Part shown: piece by piece, positions 17,501-25,503 of the stretch
Layout: each line of letters starts with the position of its first letter
How positions within the stretch are numbered: the stretch's first letter is position 1
Origin: an uncultured Clostridium sp.
Lineage (GTDB): Bacteria > Bacillota > Clostridia > UBA1212 > UBA1255
Assembly: GCA_900543695.1 (NCBI GenBank)
Contig: UQSG01000007.1
Span: 1-64,000, forward strand
Direction of reading: 5' to 3'
Length of the DNA stretch: 64,000 nucleotides
The notes under the pieces: model-generated
The model's database searches: none
Seen by the model: only the letters and a program-made list of their open reading frames with translations
Told to the model about the DNA's origin: nothing
Made by a program: the position numbers and the translations under genes

Positions 17501-18858
17501 GCTCCAATCTCGGTGCAGTACGCATCCGGATCCGCTCCCTGAAAGCCGCCATGGCGGATCGGGACAGGAATCCGAAGCGAAACCGTTCCGTCAGAAGCTA
17601 TGCCTCTCCCAGAGTCGTATTTACAAAAAGCATGCGCAGTCAGTATACGATTCTGGCGCCGCAAATGTCTCCGATTCATTTTGATCTTGTTGCTGAGGCC
17701 TTCAACAACTGCGGCTATCGTTTCGAGGTATTGCCTTCTAATGATCGGAATGCGGTCGATTACGGTCTCAAATATGTCAATAACGATGCCTGTTATCCGT
17801 CCATCATTGTCGTCGGTCAGTTTGTGGAGGCGCTGAAATCTGGAAAATACGACCTTAACAAAACGGCTCTTCTGATTACCCAGACAGGGGGTGGCTGCCG
17901 GGCGACAAACTATATAGCTTTTATCCGGAAGGCGCTCAAGGATCTGGGACTTGCGCACATCCCGGTTATTTCGCTGAGTACGGCGGGCCTTGAAAGCAAT
18001 CCTGGATTTAAAATTTCTTTGAAATTACTGGAATCCGCAATGATGGCTGTTTGCTACGGAGACCTTTTCATGCGCGTGCTTTACAAGACACGGCCGTATG
18101 AACAGGAGGAGGGCTCCGCAAACGCACTGTATCACAAGTGGAATGAGATTTGCAGAAAATCATTGAAGCATCCGAGCATCTCCTCTTACCGCGCAAACAT
18201 TCGAGGCATTGTGAATGATTTTGACCGGCTGCCGCTGAAAGACATCAAAAAGCCGCGCGTCGGTCTGGTGGGGGAAATCCTGGTCAAATTTCATCCTACA
18301 GCAAACAATTTCGTAGTCGACCTGATCGAAAAAGAGGGCGCAGAAGCGGTCATGCCCGATCTGATGGACTTTCTGCTTTACTGCTGTTATGGTGCGATCT
18401 ATAAACACAAGGAGCTCAGCAACAAATATTCCGCCAAACAGATTTCCCGTATTGCCATTCGGGTTATCGAGATGTTCCGAAAGCCTATGAAAAAATATTT
18501 GACGGCCAGCAAACGCTTTACGCCTCCTTCCGATATCTATACGCTTGCGGATGCGGCGGGCAAGGTGCTTTCGCACGGTAACAATACAGGGGAGGGATGG
18601 TTCCTGACGGCAGAAATGCTGGAGCTGATTCACTCCGGTACGCCGAATATCGTATGCATGCAGCCGTTCGCCTGTCTTCCGAATCATGTTACAGGCAAGG
18701 GCATGATTAAGGCCCTTAGAAAGCTGTATCCGGAGTCCAATATTGTTGCGGTCGATTATGATCCCGGCGCAAGCGAAGTTAATCAGCTGAACCGGATCCG
18801 TCTGATGCTGTCCACTGCATTTAAGAATTTGAATAAGGAAGTCGAAGACAATGGATAA
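14563..18858 (+). CDS. Fused 2-hydroxyacyl-CoA dehydratase activator with duplicated ATPase domains
   Basis: 1431 residues from the ATG at 14563; an in-frame ATG 30 bases upstream lies within aspS and adds only unconserved residues. Two tandem BcrAD/BadFG/HgdC-type ATPase domains are visible: the first opens VGLDVGSTTVKIVI, the second (near residue 325) YLGIDAGSTTTKAVV. Each keeps the two cysteines that bridge a 4Fe-4S cluster between HgdC monomers: NGTCAGGTGAF and AARCGVF; NEACSSGCGSF and GSRCTVF. A cysteine group CGKCTNNC plus a later Cys (near residue 620) leads into DUF2229 and a dehydratase-like C-terminal half. Such proteins are expected to drive ATP-dependent electron transfer to an acyl-CoA dehydratase, but the true partner and substrate are unknown and no hgdAB pair is adjacent. 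It overlaps aspS and spoIIP by 8 bases each. Confidence 0.88.
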   Translation: MGEILRVGLDVGSTTVKIVILDEKDNILYSKYQRHYSDIRKTIYDVLTEAFSKYEACEASVNVTGSGGMLVAKWLDLPFVQEVVASTEAVERLIPETSVVIELGGEDAKIIYLENPVEQRMNGTCAGGTGAFIDQMAILLKTDASGLNELAKKHTTIYPIAARCGVFAKTDIQPLLNEGAAKEDIAASVFQSVVNQTISGLACGRRITGNVAFLGGPLNYLSELRRRFIETLELRDEEVIFPVNSHLFVALGAAYASECRNRADGLRKIYRLSDIRAKLPEILTVESDEIGRLQPLFQNDEELEAFRKRHSAAKAPRGDIREYQGNCYLGIDAGSTTTKAVVIGENDEILYSWYASNFGSPFHSALKILNDIYRLLPEHAKIAFSAVTGYGEGLIKTALGIDIGEIETIAHYKAAEKFLPGVDFILDIGGQDMKCLKIKDGVIQSIMLNEACSSGCGSFIEAFATSLAIDVTEFAAEALKAKKPVDLGSRCTVFMNSRVKQAQKEGASVADISAGLSYSVIRNALTKVIKIKTPEEMGEKLIVQGGTFYNDAILRCFEIISEREAVRPDIAGLMGAYGCALIAKNEFHERGDSAATTLLNPEEALHIKTEIRKVRCGKCTNNCLLTINQFSDGKIFVSGNRCEKGDASHKTSSGKETRDRLNLFRYKYGRLFEFYKPLAAEDAPKGEIGLPRALNLYENYPFWFTFFTQLGFRVILSDPSSKALLAEGMETIPSESVCYPAKLVHGHIANLVHKGVKRIFYPSLPYEQKEDLKANNHYNCPIVTSYPEVIRNNMDLLAENNVDFIHPFLPIYDKKRMAERLYEVFAPYGCQEEEIRSAAEAAYTEYDRFKADIRKKAEEIIEYARENGIKMIVLAGRPYHLDPEINHGIPELIASYDFAVLTEDSVSHLGNLETPIRVVNQWVYHSRLYRAADYVRTQKDMELIQLNSFGCGLDAVTTDQVEEILSSAGKIYTCLKIDEGSNLGAVRIRIRSLKAAMADRDRNPKRNRSVRSYASPRVVFTKSMRSQYTILAPQMSPIHFDLVAEAFNNCGYRFEVLPSNDRNAVDYGLKYVNNDACYPSIIVVGQFVEALKSGKYDLNKTALLITQTGGGCRATNYIAFIRKALKDLGLAHIPVISLSTAGLESNPGFKISLKLLESAMMAVCYGDLFMRVLYKTRPYEQEEGSANALYHKWNEICRKSLKHPSISSYRANIRGIVNDFDRLPLKDIKKPRVGLVGEILVKFHPTANNFVVDLIEKEGAEAVMPDLMDFLLYCCYGAIYKHKELSNKYSAKQISRIAIRVIEMFRKPMKKYLTASKRFTPPSDIYTLADAAGKVLSHGNNTGEGWFLTAEMLELIHSGTPNIVCMQPFACLPNHVTGKGMIKALRKLYPESNIVAVDYDPGASEVNQLNRIRLMLSTAFKNLNKEVEDNG

Positions 18859-20020
18859 AATCACAAAGAAAAAAGATTTTAAGCTTTTGATTGCTTTTTT
18901 TTCTCTGGAGGCGCTGATTCTGCTCATCTGTTTTATGATTGCGCACGCAAAGGTCAATCGAGCGCTTGACGTTAGTATCGGTTCTGGAAAATACGGAAAT
19001 TTCATTGATTCCATTCGCTGCGTCCGTTCTAATATTCTTGAAAAGTCCTTTGATGGCGGCGGACTGGAGGGCTTTACGACAATCCGCAGCTACGATACGG
19101 ACGGCGAAGGCAACGCAGAAGCAAACGATATCCTATACAAATATTATACGTTTAACCTTTCCGATACAGGGATTACCTCGAATCTGACAAAAGCCGCTCC
19201 CGGAACACAGATGAGCGGTATTGTGAGCAATACGGCCACCTCGACGGTCATTGAAGAAGCCAAAAGTACCTTTACACTCGGTAATTTCAAGATTGCAAAC
19301 GACTATGTAACAGAGCAGCTTGATTTAGTGAATATTTTGGAAAAACCGCTTGTGATCGAGCCGATGGATGCCAGCGAAATTCTGATTTATCATGTACATG
19401 CAACCGAGGGCTACTGTGCAACAGCCGCGGAGCAAAGTGATCTGGATCATTATACTTCGGAAGGGGAGGAAAATAACGTCGTCGCCGCAGGAAATATTTT
19501 GCAGAATGCAATCGTATCCGGCTCAGGCATCAGCGTGCTCCATGACAAAACGGTTTTTAAAGAAGGTCTTCAGTCCATCATCGCATATGACAATGCTGCG
19601 CAGCGTTTAAATGAAATTTATTCAGAACATGAAAATGTCAAGCTGCAGATTGATCTCCACCGAAATTCCGCCACACTGGACGGCAAAAAATATGGCCCTA
19701 CCGTGCAGAAGGACGGTGAAAATTACGCGCAGTTTTCCTTTGTAATCGGACTGGACTGGGATCCGGTGACGGGAAACCGCTCCGATTCCGTAAATCCATA
19801 TTGGGAGGATAACTTCAAGCTGTGCATGCTGATCATGGAAAAGCTGGAGGAAAAAGTTCCGGGGATTGTCCGCCAGATTGATCTCAGACGAAATCCCTAT
19901 AATCAGGGATTTGTTGAAAATTCTATTCTGGTAGAAGTCGGATTCGACGGAAACCTGACCTCGGAAGCAGAAGCTTCCGCCCAATTATTAGGGGAAGTGC
20001 TCTGCGACATATACGGATAA
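18851..20020 (+). CDS. spoIIP: Stage II sporulation protein P
   Basis: 389 residues. One N-terminal membrane segment (about residues 10-32, LLIAFFSLEALILLICFMIA) anchors it with the enzymatic part outside. The SpoIIP amidase/endopeptidase signatures are present: ILIYHVHATEGY near residue 178 (family: HTHxxE), HRNSA after LQIDLH near 260 and a C-terminal QGFVENSILVEVGF. SpoIIP works with SpoIID and SpoIIM to thin septal peptidoglycan during engulfment of the forespore, so the organism carries sporulation genes. It overlaps the activator gene by 8 bases and is not next to gpr, its usual neighbour in Bacillus. No forespore or mother-cell promoter was identified. Confidence 0.88.
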   Translation: MDKITKKKDFKLLIAFFSLEALILLICFMIAHAKVNRALDVSIGSGKYGNFIDSIRCVRSNILEKSFDGGGLEGFTTIRSYDTDGEGNAEANDILYKYYTFNLSDTGITSNLTKAAPGTQMSGIVSNTATSTVIEEAKSTFTLGNFKIANDYVTEQLDLVNILEKPLVIEPMDASEILIYHVHATEGYCATAAEQSDLDHYTSEGEENNVVAAGNILQNAIVSGSGISVLHDKTVFKEGLQSIIAYDNAAQRLNEIYSEHENVKLQIDLHRNSATLDGKKYGPTVQKDGENYAQFSFVIGLDWDPVTGNRSDSVNPYWEDNFKLCMLIMEKLEEKVPGIVRQIDLRRNPYNQGFVENSILVEVGFDGNLTSEAEASAQLLGEVLCDIYG

Positions 20021-20036
20021 CAATGAGGAGAACGAC

Positions 20037-21842
20037 ATGAGCGACATCGATAAGATCCGGAATTTTTGTATTATTGCACATATCGACCATGGAAAATCTA
20101 CCCTGGCAGACAGAATTCTTGAATTGACAGGCGTCCTGACGCAAAGAGAAATGGAAGCTCAGGTTCTGGATAATATGGAGCTGGAACGGGAGCGCGGAAT
20201 TACTATTAAGGCACAGTCCGTCCGCCTGAATTATAAAGCGGAGGACGGCGAGCTTTATATTTTCAATCTGATTGATACTCCTGGCCACGTCGATTTCAAT
20301 TATGAAGTTTCCCGCACACTTTCCGCCTGCGAGGGCGCGGTGCTCGTGGTTGACGCCGCCCAGGGCGTCGAGGCCCAGACGCTTGCAAACGTTTATCAGG
20401 CGATCGATCACAATCTGGAAGTCATTCCCGTCATTAATAAGATCGATTTGCCGGCCGCTCAGCCGGAAGTCGTCAAAAAAGAAATCGAAGACGTAATCGG
20501 ACTTCCTACAGAGGATGCGCCGCTGATCTCCGCAAAGGCAGGAATCGGCATCGAAGCGGTTCTGGAAGCAATCGTAAAACAGATTCCGCCGCCCTCGGGC
20601 GACAGAGCCGCGCCGCTTCGCGCCCTGATCTTCGATTCTTATTACGATCCCTATAAAGGCGTCATCATTTATGTGCGCGTTTTTGACGGCCGGCTTCAAA
20701 AAGGCGATGCGATCCGTTTAATGGCCTCCGGAAAAGAATATATCGTAACGGAAACGGGCTGGTTCAAGCCCGGCGTGCTGCAGCAGTCAGAAGCGCTGGA
20801 GGCCGGAGAGGTCGGCTACATTGCCGCCGCCATTAAAAACATTACGGACGCTACCGTCGGAGATACCGTCACGCTTGCCGCAAATCCCGCGCAGGAAGCG
20901 CTCCCCGGCTACAAAAAGGTCCAGCCGATGGTGTTCTGCGGTGTTTATCCCATTGACGGCGCGGATTATGAGGATCTAAGAGACGCGCTGGGAAAACTGC
21001 AGCTTAACGACGCCTCCCTGATCTTTGAGCCGGAAAGCTCTAAGGCGCTCGGCTTCGGATTTCGCTGCGGCTTTCTGGGCCTTCTGCACCTGGAAATTAT
21101 ACAGGAACGCCTTTCCCGCGAATATCATCTTGCGCTGATCTCTACGACGCCAAGCGTCATTTACCGCATCCACAAGACAAACGGCGAAACGCTGCTGCTT
21201 GACAATCCCACCAACATGCCGAATCCAAGCGAGGTCGAATACATCGAGGAGCCCATTGTGAAGGCTTCCATCATGACGCCTACGGAATACGTAGGCAACG
21301 TCATGGAGCTTGCAACGGAACGCAGGGGAACCTTCCTGAATATGGATTATATTGAAAATACCCGCGTACTTATGACTTATGAGCTTCCCCTGAATGAAGT
21401 CATATACGATTTCTTCGACGCGCTGAAGTCCAGGACGCGGGGATATGCCTCTTTGGATTATGAAATCCAGGGGTATCAGAAATCGAATCTCGTAAAAATG
21501 GACATTTATCTGAACGGCGAAATCGTAGACGCGCTTTCTCTTATCGTACATGCCGATAAAGCGTACGCGCGGGGGAGAAAAATTGCCGAAAAGCTGAAGG
21601 AAACCATTCCGCGTCATCAATTCGAGGTCCCGATTCAGGCCTGCATCGGCGGAAAAATCATCGCCCGCGAAACGATTAAAGCCTACCGCAAAGATGTTCT
21701 TGCAAAATGCTACGGCGGCGATATTTCGAGAAAAAAGAAACTGCTCGAAAAGCAAAAGGAGGGAAAAAAGAAAATGCGTCAGTTCGGCAGCGTGGAAGTA
21801 CCGCAGGAGGCTTTCCTGAGCGTCCTGAAGCTAGACGGCTGA
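20037..21842 (+). CDS. lepA: Elongation factor 4 (LepA)
   Basis: 601 residues, the normal length. GTPase motifs: G1 AHIDHGKST near residue 16, G2 ERERGITI, G3 DTPGHVDF near 82, G4 NKID near 134. The LepA-specific C-terminal domain is present (KSNLVKMDIYLNGE, HADKAYARGRKIAEKLKE, IPRHQFEVPIQACIGGKIIA). It is a ribosome-associated GTPase that back-translocates or helps initiation and assembly. It has a good binding site, AATGAGGAGA, 17 bases after spoIIP. The spoIIP-lepA-hemW order resembles the gpr-spoIIP-lepA-hemN order of Firmicutes. Confidence 0.97.
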   Translation: MSDIDKIRNFCIIAHIDHGKSTLADRILELTGVLTQREMEAQVLDNMELERERGITIKAQSVRLNYKAEDGELYIFNLIDTPGHVDFNYEVSRTLSACEGAVLVVDAAQGVEAQTLANVYQAIDHNLEVIPVINKIDLPAAQPEVVKKEIEDVIGLPTEDAPLISAKAGIGIEAVLEAIVKQIPPPSGDRAAPLRALIFDSYYDPYKGVIIYVRVFDGRLQKGDAIRLMASGKEYIVTETGWFKPGVLQQSEALEAGEVGYIAAAIKNITDATVGDTVTLAANPAQEALPGYKKVQPMVFCGVYPIDGADYEDLRDALGKLQLNDASLIFEPESSKALGFGFRCGFLGLLHLEIIQERLSREYHLALISTTPSVIYRIHKTNGETLLLDNPTNMPNPSEVEYIEEPIVKASIMTPTEYVGNVMELATERRGTFLNMDYIENTRVLMTYELPLNEVIYDFFDALKSRTRGYASLDYEIQGYQKSNLVKMDIYLNGEIVDALSLIVHADKAYARGRKIAEKLKETIPRHQFEVPIQACIGGKIIARETIKAYRKDVLAKCYGGDISRKKKLLEKQKEGKKKMRQFGSVEVPQEAFLSVLKLDG

Positions 21843-21859
21843 GCGCATTAGAGCCGCAT

Positions 21860-23026
21860 ATGGATTACGGACTGTATTTTCATATTCCTTTTTGCGTAAA
21901 AAAATGCATTTACTGCGATTTTCTTTCTTTTCCGTCCTTCACGGTTCCGGCAGAGGAAAAAGAAAAATATTTCGGAGCGCTCCGCGACGAATGGTTCCTC
22001 AAAAGCGAACGGATCGACGGCGGCGTCGACAGTATCTATATCGGGGGAGGAACGCCGAGCTGTGTGGATCCTCTGATTATTTATGAATTGATCAAATGTG
22101 TCAGAGCCGTCAAACCCATTCGCGATTATGCAGAAATCACCGTTGAGATCAATCCGGGAACCGCAACGTGGGATCATTTCGAAATTTACCGGCAGGCGGG
22201 CGTAAACCGCGTCAGCATCGGAGTGCAAAGCACTCAGGATCGGCTGCTTCGGGCGCTCGGCAGGATCCATAACGGTGCTGACTGCGAAGAAACGGTTCGT
22301 ATGGCAAAGGAAACGGGCTTTAAAGACATCAGCTGCGACCTGATCTTTGGAATCCCTCAAATCGGAACAGAACCGGGAGAAACGTTTGAGGAGCTGCAGG
22401 AAGATTTGGCGCGTGTTTGCGCGTGGGGCGCAAAGCATGTTTCCGCATACAGCATTATCATTGAGGATAATACGCCGCTGTCCAGGCTTTTCAAGCAGGA
22501 CCGCGCCAGGGAGATCGACAGCGGGCTGGAGCGGCAGATGTATTACAGTATCCGGAAATTTCTGAACACGCAAAAAATCTATCAGTATGAAATTTCAAAC
22601 TATGCAAGGAAAAAATATAAAAGCAGGCATAATCTGAAATACTGGGAATGCCTTCCATATCTCGGCATGGGGCTCGGAGCCGCCTCCTATTATCCCGAGA
22701 ATCGGGAAAATCCCAACGGGGATTATATCCGGGAATCGAATACGGAAATTCTGAAGGACTATTGTATGGGGCTGTACGCAGGATCCACGGAACGCATCTC
22801 CCGCGAAGAGCAGATGAACGAATTTATGATGCTCGGCTTCCGAAAGCTGAAAGGTCCTTCTCCGGAAGCGTTTGCGGAACGCTTCGGCTGCAGTTACTTT
22901 GACCGATTCTCCCAGCAGCTGGAACGGCTCGAGAAAAAAGACCTGATTACGATCAAGGATGGAGCAAGGCTTACCACCCGCGGCTTGGACTATGCAAACG
23001 ACGTTTTCCGGGAATTTCTGCTATGA
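21860..23026 (+). CDS. hemW: HemW-like radical SAM protein (oxygen-independent coproporphyrinogen III oxidase family)
   Basis: 388 residues from the ATG at 21860, giving the family start MDYGLYFHIPFCVKKCIYCDF with the radical-SAM CxxxCxxC (Cys12, 16 and 19). A longer open frame into lepA exists but adds unconserved sequence. GGGTPS near residue 57 and EINPGT near 95 follow, then RVSIGVQS and the HemN C-terminal domain. This start and the absence of the extra N-terminal part of HemN favour HemW, a heme chaperone, over a true coproporphyrinogen dehydrogenase. Ribosome binding site is weak. It ends in a 4-base overlap (ATGA) with the helicase gene. Confidence 0.9.
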   Translation: MDYGLYFHIPFCVKKCIYCDFLSFPSFTVPAEEKEKYFGALRDEWFLKSERIDGGVDSIYIGGGTPSCVDPLIIYELIKCVRAVKPIRDYAEITVEINPGTATWDHFEIYRQAGVNRVSIGVQSTQDRLLRALGRIHNGADCEETVRMAKETGFKDISCDLIFGIPQIGTEPGETFEELQEDLARVCAWGAKHVSAYSIIIEDNTPLSRLFKQDRAREIDSGLERQMYYSIRKFLNTQKIYQYEISNYARKKYKSRHNLKYWECLPYLGMGLGAASYYPENRENPNGDYIRESNTEILKDYCMGLYAGSTERISREEQMNEFMMLGFRKLKGPSPEAFAERFGCSYFDRFSQQLERLEKKDLITIKDGARLTTRGLDYANDVFREFLL

Positions 23027-25455
23027 TGGAAAAAGAAAGCGTAAAATACACCGTTAACGTCAGAGAAATGGTGGAATTTCTGCTCCGCCACGGCGACATC
23101 GTTCCAGGAGACGCATTCTTCTCGCCGGAGCGGGCGCTTTTAGGCGCAGATCTGCACAGAAAGCTGCAAGGCCTGTTTAAAACGGAAATCGAAGGATATA
23201 CGGCAGAAAAAGGCCTCCGCTTCTCTAAAGAAGCAAACGGCGTCCGATTGGAGGTAGAAGGCCGCTGCGACGGGTTTTACCGGAAAGACGGCGTGCTTCA
23301 TGTCGATGAAATCAAGACGGTCGATTCCCGGTTTCGTGAGGAAAACGGTCCGGAGCCGCTCCATACCGCTCAAGCGGTATGCTATGCCGCCATACTCGAA
23401 ATGCTGCCGGAATATCGCAGCGAAGAGATCTGCATCCATATTCTTTATTATCATGTTACCGAGAAAAGCCGCACGGAATTCCGAACAAATTTTACGGAGT
23501 CGGAGCTTCTTCAATATTTTAACGGACTTGTTGACGAATATATAAAATGGATTTCCTGGGAAGCAAATCGGCGCAATTTGCTTCAGCAGGAGCTCTGCGC
23601 TTTAAAGTTTCCTTTTCCTTCCTATCGGCGCGGCCAGCGGGAGCTTGCGGTATCGGTTTATAAAACAATAACGAAAAATTCCGCTTCAAACATCTATGTC
23701 AACGCTCCGACCGGAATCGGAAAAACGATTTCTGTGCTGTTCCCGGTGCTGAAAGCAATGTGTGCTGCGGAATCCGGCGCAGAAATCAAAAAAATATTTT
23801 ATTTGACGGCTACCAATGCCGGGGCCGGACCACCGGCGGCGGCCGCGGCTCTGCTCGGGGATCAGCTTCCGGAGCTGCTCACGATCTCGCTGACCTCTAA
23901 GGAAAAAATCTGTCCGCTGGAAACGCCGGATTGTAATCCGGATACGTGTTCGCGCGCACGCGGGCATTACGATCGGATCAACGCCTGTCTTTACAGCGCC
24001 CTTCTTTCCCGGCGTCAATTTACAAAGGAAGAAATCTGTGCGCTTTCTGAGCGGCATGAAGTCTGTCCGTTCGAATTGCAGCTGGATCTTTCCCTCTGGT
24101 GTGATCTCATCATTGGAGACTATAATTATTTATTTGATCCAACGGCGCGCCTGCAGCGTTATTTCGGAGAGTTGCAGAATTCCGGCAAAAAAGAGCCGTA
24201 CGTTTATCTGATCGACGAAGCGCATAACCTTCCCGATCGAGCCAGAGAAATGTATACCGCGCGAATTCAGAAAAAGCCGTTTCTCGAATTGATGCGTCTT
24301 TTAAAGGGCTCAGAGAGGAAAACCGTTAAGACGCTCAGAAAGAGGGCCTCAGCGCTGAACTCTTTTTTTCTTGCAAAAGAAAAGGAGCTGGAGCGGCTCC
24401 CGGAATGCTCGGAAGCGGCCGATCCCGAGCTGATCAAGCGCTGTGCCGATTATACGGAATCTGCGTATGAGCTTCTGAAAGAGAATGCGGTTCCGGAGGA
24501 GCTTCGCACTCCGATCCTTACGCTTTATTTCGAAACGAAATTTTTTTGTGATACTGCAAAACGTTTTGACGGCAACTATTATGCCTTTTTTGACAGGAAG
24601 GATCGCGATCTTTCTTATACGCTGTTTTGCGCCAATCCCGCGGATCTGATCCAGACGTGTATAGGGAATGCGCTTACTTCCGTATTTTTTTCCGCCACAT
24701 TGTTGCCGTTCGCTTTTTATACCCAGGCGCTTGGCGCGCGAAGAGAAGAAGATCTTTTTATCAAAATTCCGTCTCCCTTCCCGCCGGAAAATCGCCTTGC
24801 AATTTTTGCGGCAGACGTCCAGACCACATATGCAAAACGCGCCGCTTACTACGAAAAGGTTGCAAAATATATTATGCTGATCAAAGAATACGCTGATTCC
24901 GCATGCTGCGGCAGAGGAAATTTCATGGTGTTCTTCAGCTCCTACCAGTATCTTGCTGACGTGGCGTCGCTTTTAGAGGAAGACTTTCTGTCCGCATACG
25001 TTTCCGTGCAGCCCAGAAGCGGCAGTCCGTCCGACCGGGAAGCGTTTCTGGAGGGGTTTGCGGAAAATCCGCAGAAAATTCATATTGGGATGTGCGTGCT
25101 CGGCGGAGCATTTTCGGAAGGAATCGATCTGCCGGGTTCGCGGCTTTCCGGCGCCATGATCGTAGGCGTAGGATTGCCGATGGTATGCGCGGAACGGGAA
25201 TTGATTATGAAATGGCATGAAGAAAGAGAAGAAGGAAGCGGTTTTGCAAACGCGTACGTATATCCCGGCATCAATAAAGTGATTCAGGCCGCAGGCAGGG
25301 TTATTCGAACGACAGAAGACCGCGGCTTCGTGCTCTTCCTTGACAGCCGGTATTTTTCGAGCCGCTACGGCCCGCTGTTCCCGGAGGACTACAGGATAAA
25401 AAAAGCCAAAAATTTCAACGAAGTTAAAACGCTTTTATTTGACTTGAAGCTTTAA
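23023..25455 (+). CDS. XPD/DinG-like Fe-S DNA helicase with N-terminal nuclease-like domain
   Basis: 810 residues. The first ~190 residues resemble a PD-(D/E)XK nuclease: GRCDGFY...VLHVDEIKTV (about 79-99) supplies the Asp and the ExK pair. The helicase part has Walker A NAPTGIGKT near 227, four cysteines spaced as in XPD-type 4Fe-4S clusters (KICPLETPDCNPDTC near 296-308 and HEVCPFE near 347), the DEAH box LIDEAHNLPDRA near 396, FFSATLLP near 565 and the C-terminal GVGLPMVCAERE ... QAAGRVIRT. A likely 5'-3' helicase in DNA repair. The segment where motif Ia is expected reads TATNAGAGPPAAAAALLGD, unusually Ala/Gly/Pro-rich. It overlaps hemW by 4 bases. Confidence 0.87.
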   Translation: MMEKESVKYTVNVREMVEFLLRHGDIVPGDAFFSPERALLGADLHRKLQGLFKTEIEGYTAEKGLRFSKEANGVRLEVEGRCDGFYRKDGVLHVDEIKTVDSRFREENGPEPLHTAQAVCYAAILEMLPEYRSEEICIHILYYHVTEKSRTEFRTNFTESELLQYFNGLVDEYIKWISWEANRRNLLQQELCALKFPFPSYRRGQRELAVSVYKTITKNSASNIYVNAPTGIGKTISVLFPVLKAMCAAESGAEIKKIFYLTATNAGAGPPAAAAALLGDQLPELLTISLTSKEKICPLETPDCNPDTCSRARGHYDRINACLYSALLSRRQFTKEEICALSERHEVCPFELQLDLSLWCDLIIGDYNYLFDPTARLQRYFGELQNSGKKEPYVYLIDEAHNLPDRAREMYTARIQKKPFLELMRLLKGSERKTVKTLRKRASALNSFFLAKEKELERLPECSEAADPELIKRCADYTESAYELLKENAVPEELRTPILTLYFETKFFCDTAKRFDGNYYAFFDRKDRDLSYTLFCANPADLIQTCIGNALTSVFFSATLLPFAFYTQALGARREEDLFIKIPSPFPPENRLAIFAADVQTTYAKRAAYYEKVAKYIMLIKEYADSACCGRGNFMVFFSSYQYLADVASLLEEDFLSAYVSVQPRSGSPSDREAFLEGFAENPQKIHIGMCVLGGAFSEGIDLPGSRLSGAMIVGVGLPMVCAERELIMKWHEEREEGSGFANAYVYPGINKVIQAAGRVIRTTEDRGFVLFLDSRYFSSRYGPLFPEDYRIKKAKNFNEVKTLLFDLKL

Positions 25456-25467
25456 GAAAGGTATACT
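25439..25467 (+). promoter_or_regulatory. Promoter of the carboxyltransferase operon
   Basis: TTGACT (25439-25444) and TATACT (25462-25467) with a 17-base spacer, straddling the helicase stop codon. Followed by a TTGGAGGTAA ribosome binding site at the next gene. Confidence 0.7.
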
Positions 25468-25503
25468 GTATAAGGCAGATATTTTGCCGATTGGAGGTAA
25501 AGT

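Noticed and set aside
18851..20020. Cell-wall amidase of phage or autolysin type
   Set aside because: The HVHATEGY, HRNSA and VEVGF motifs and the single N-terminal anchor match SpoIIP better than other amidases.
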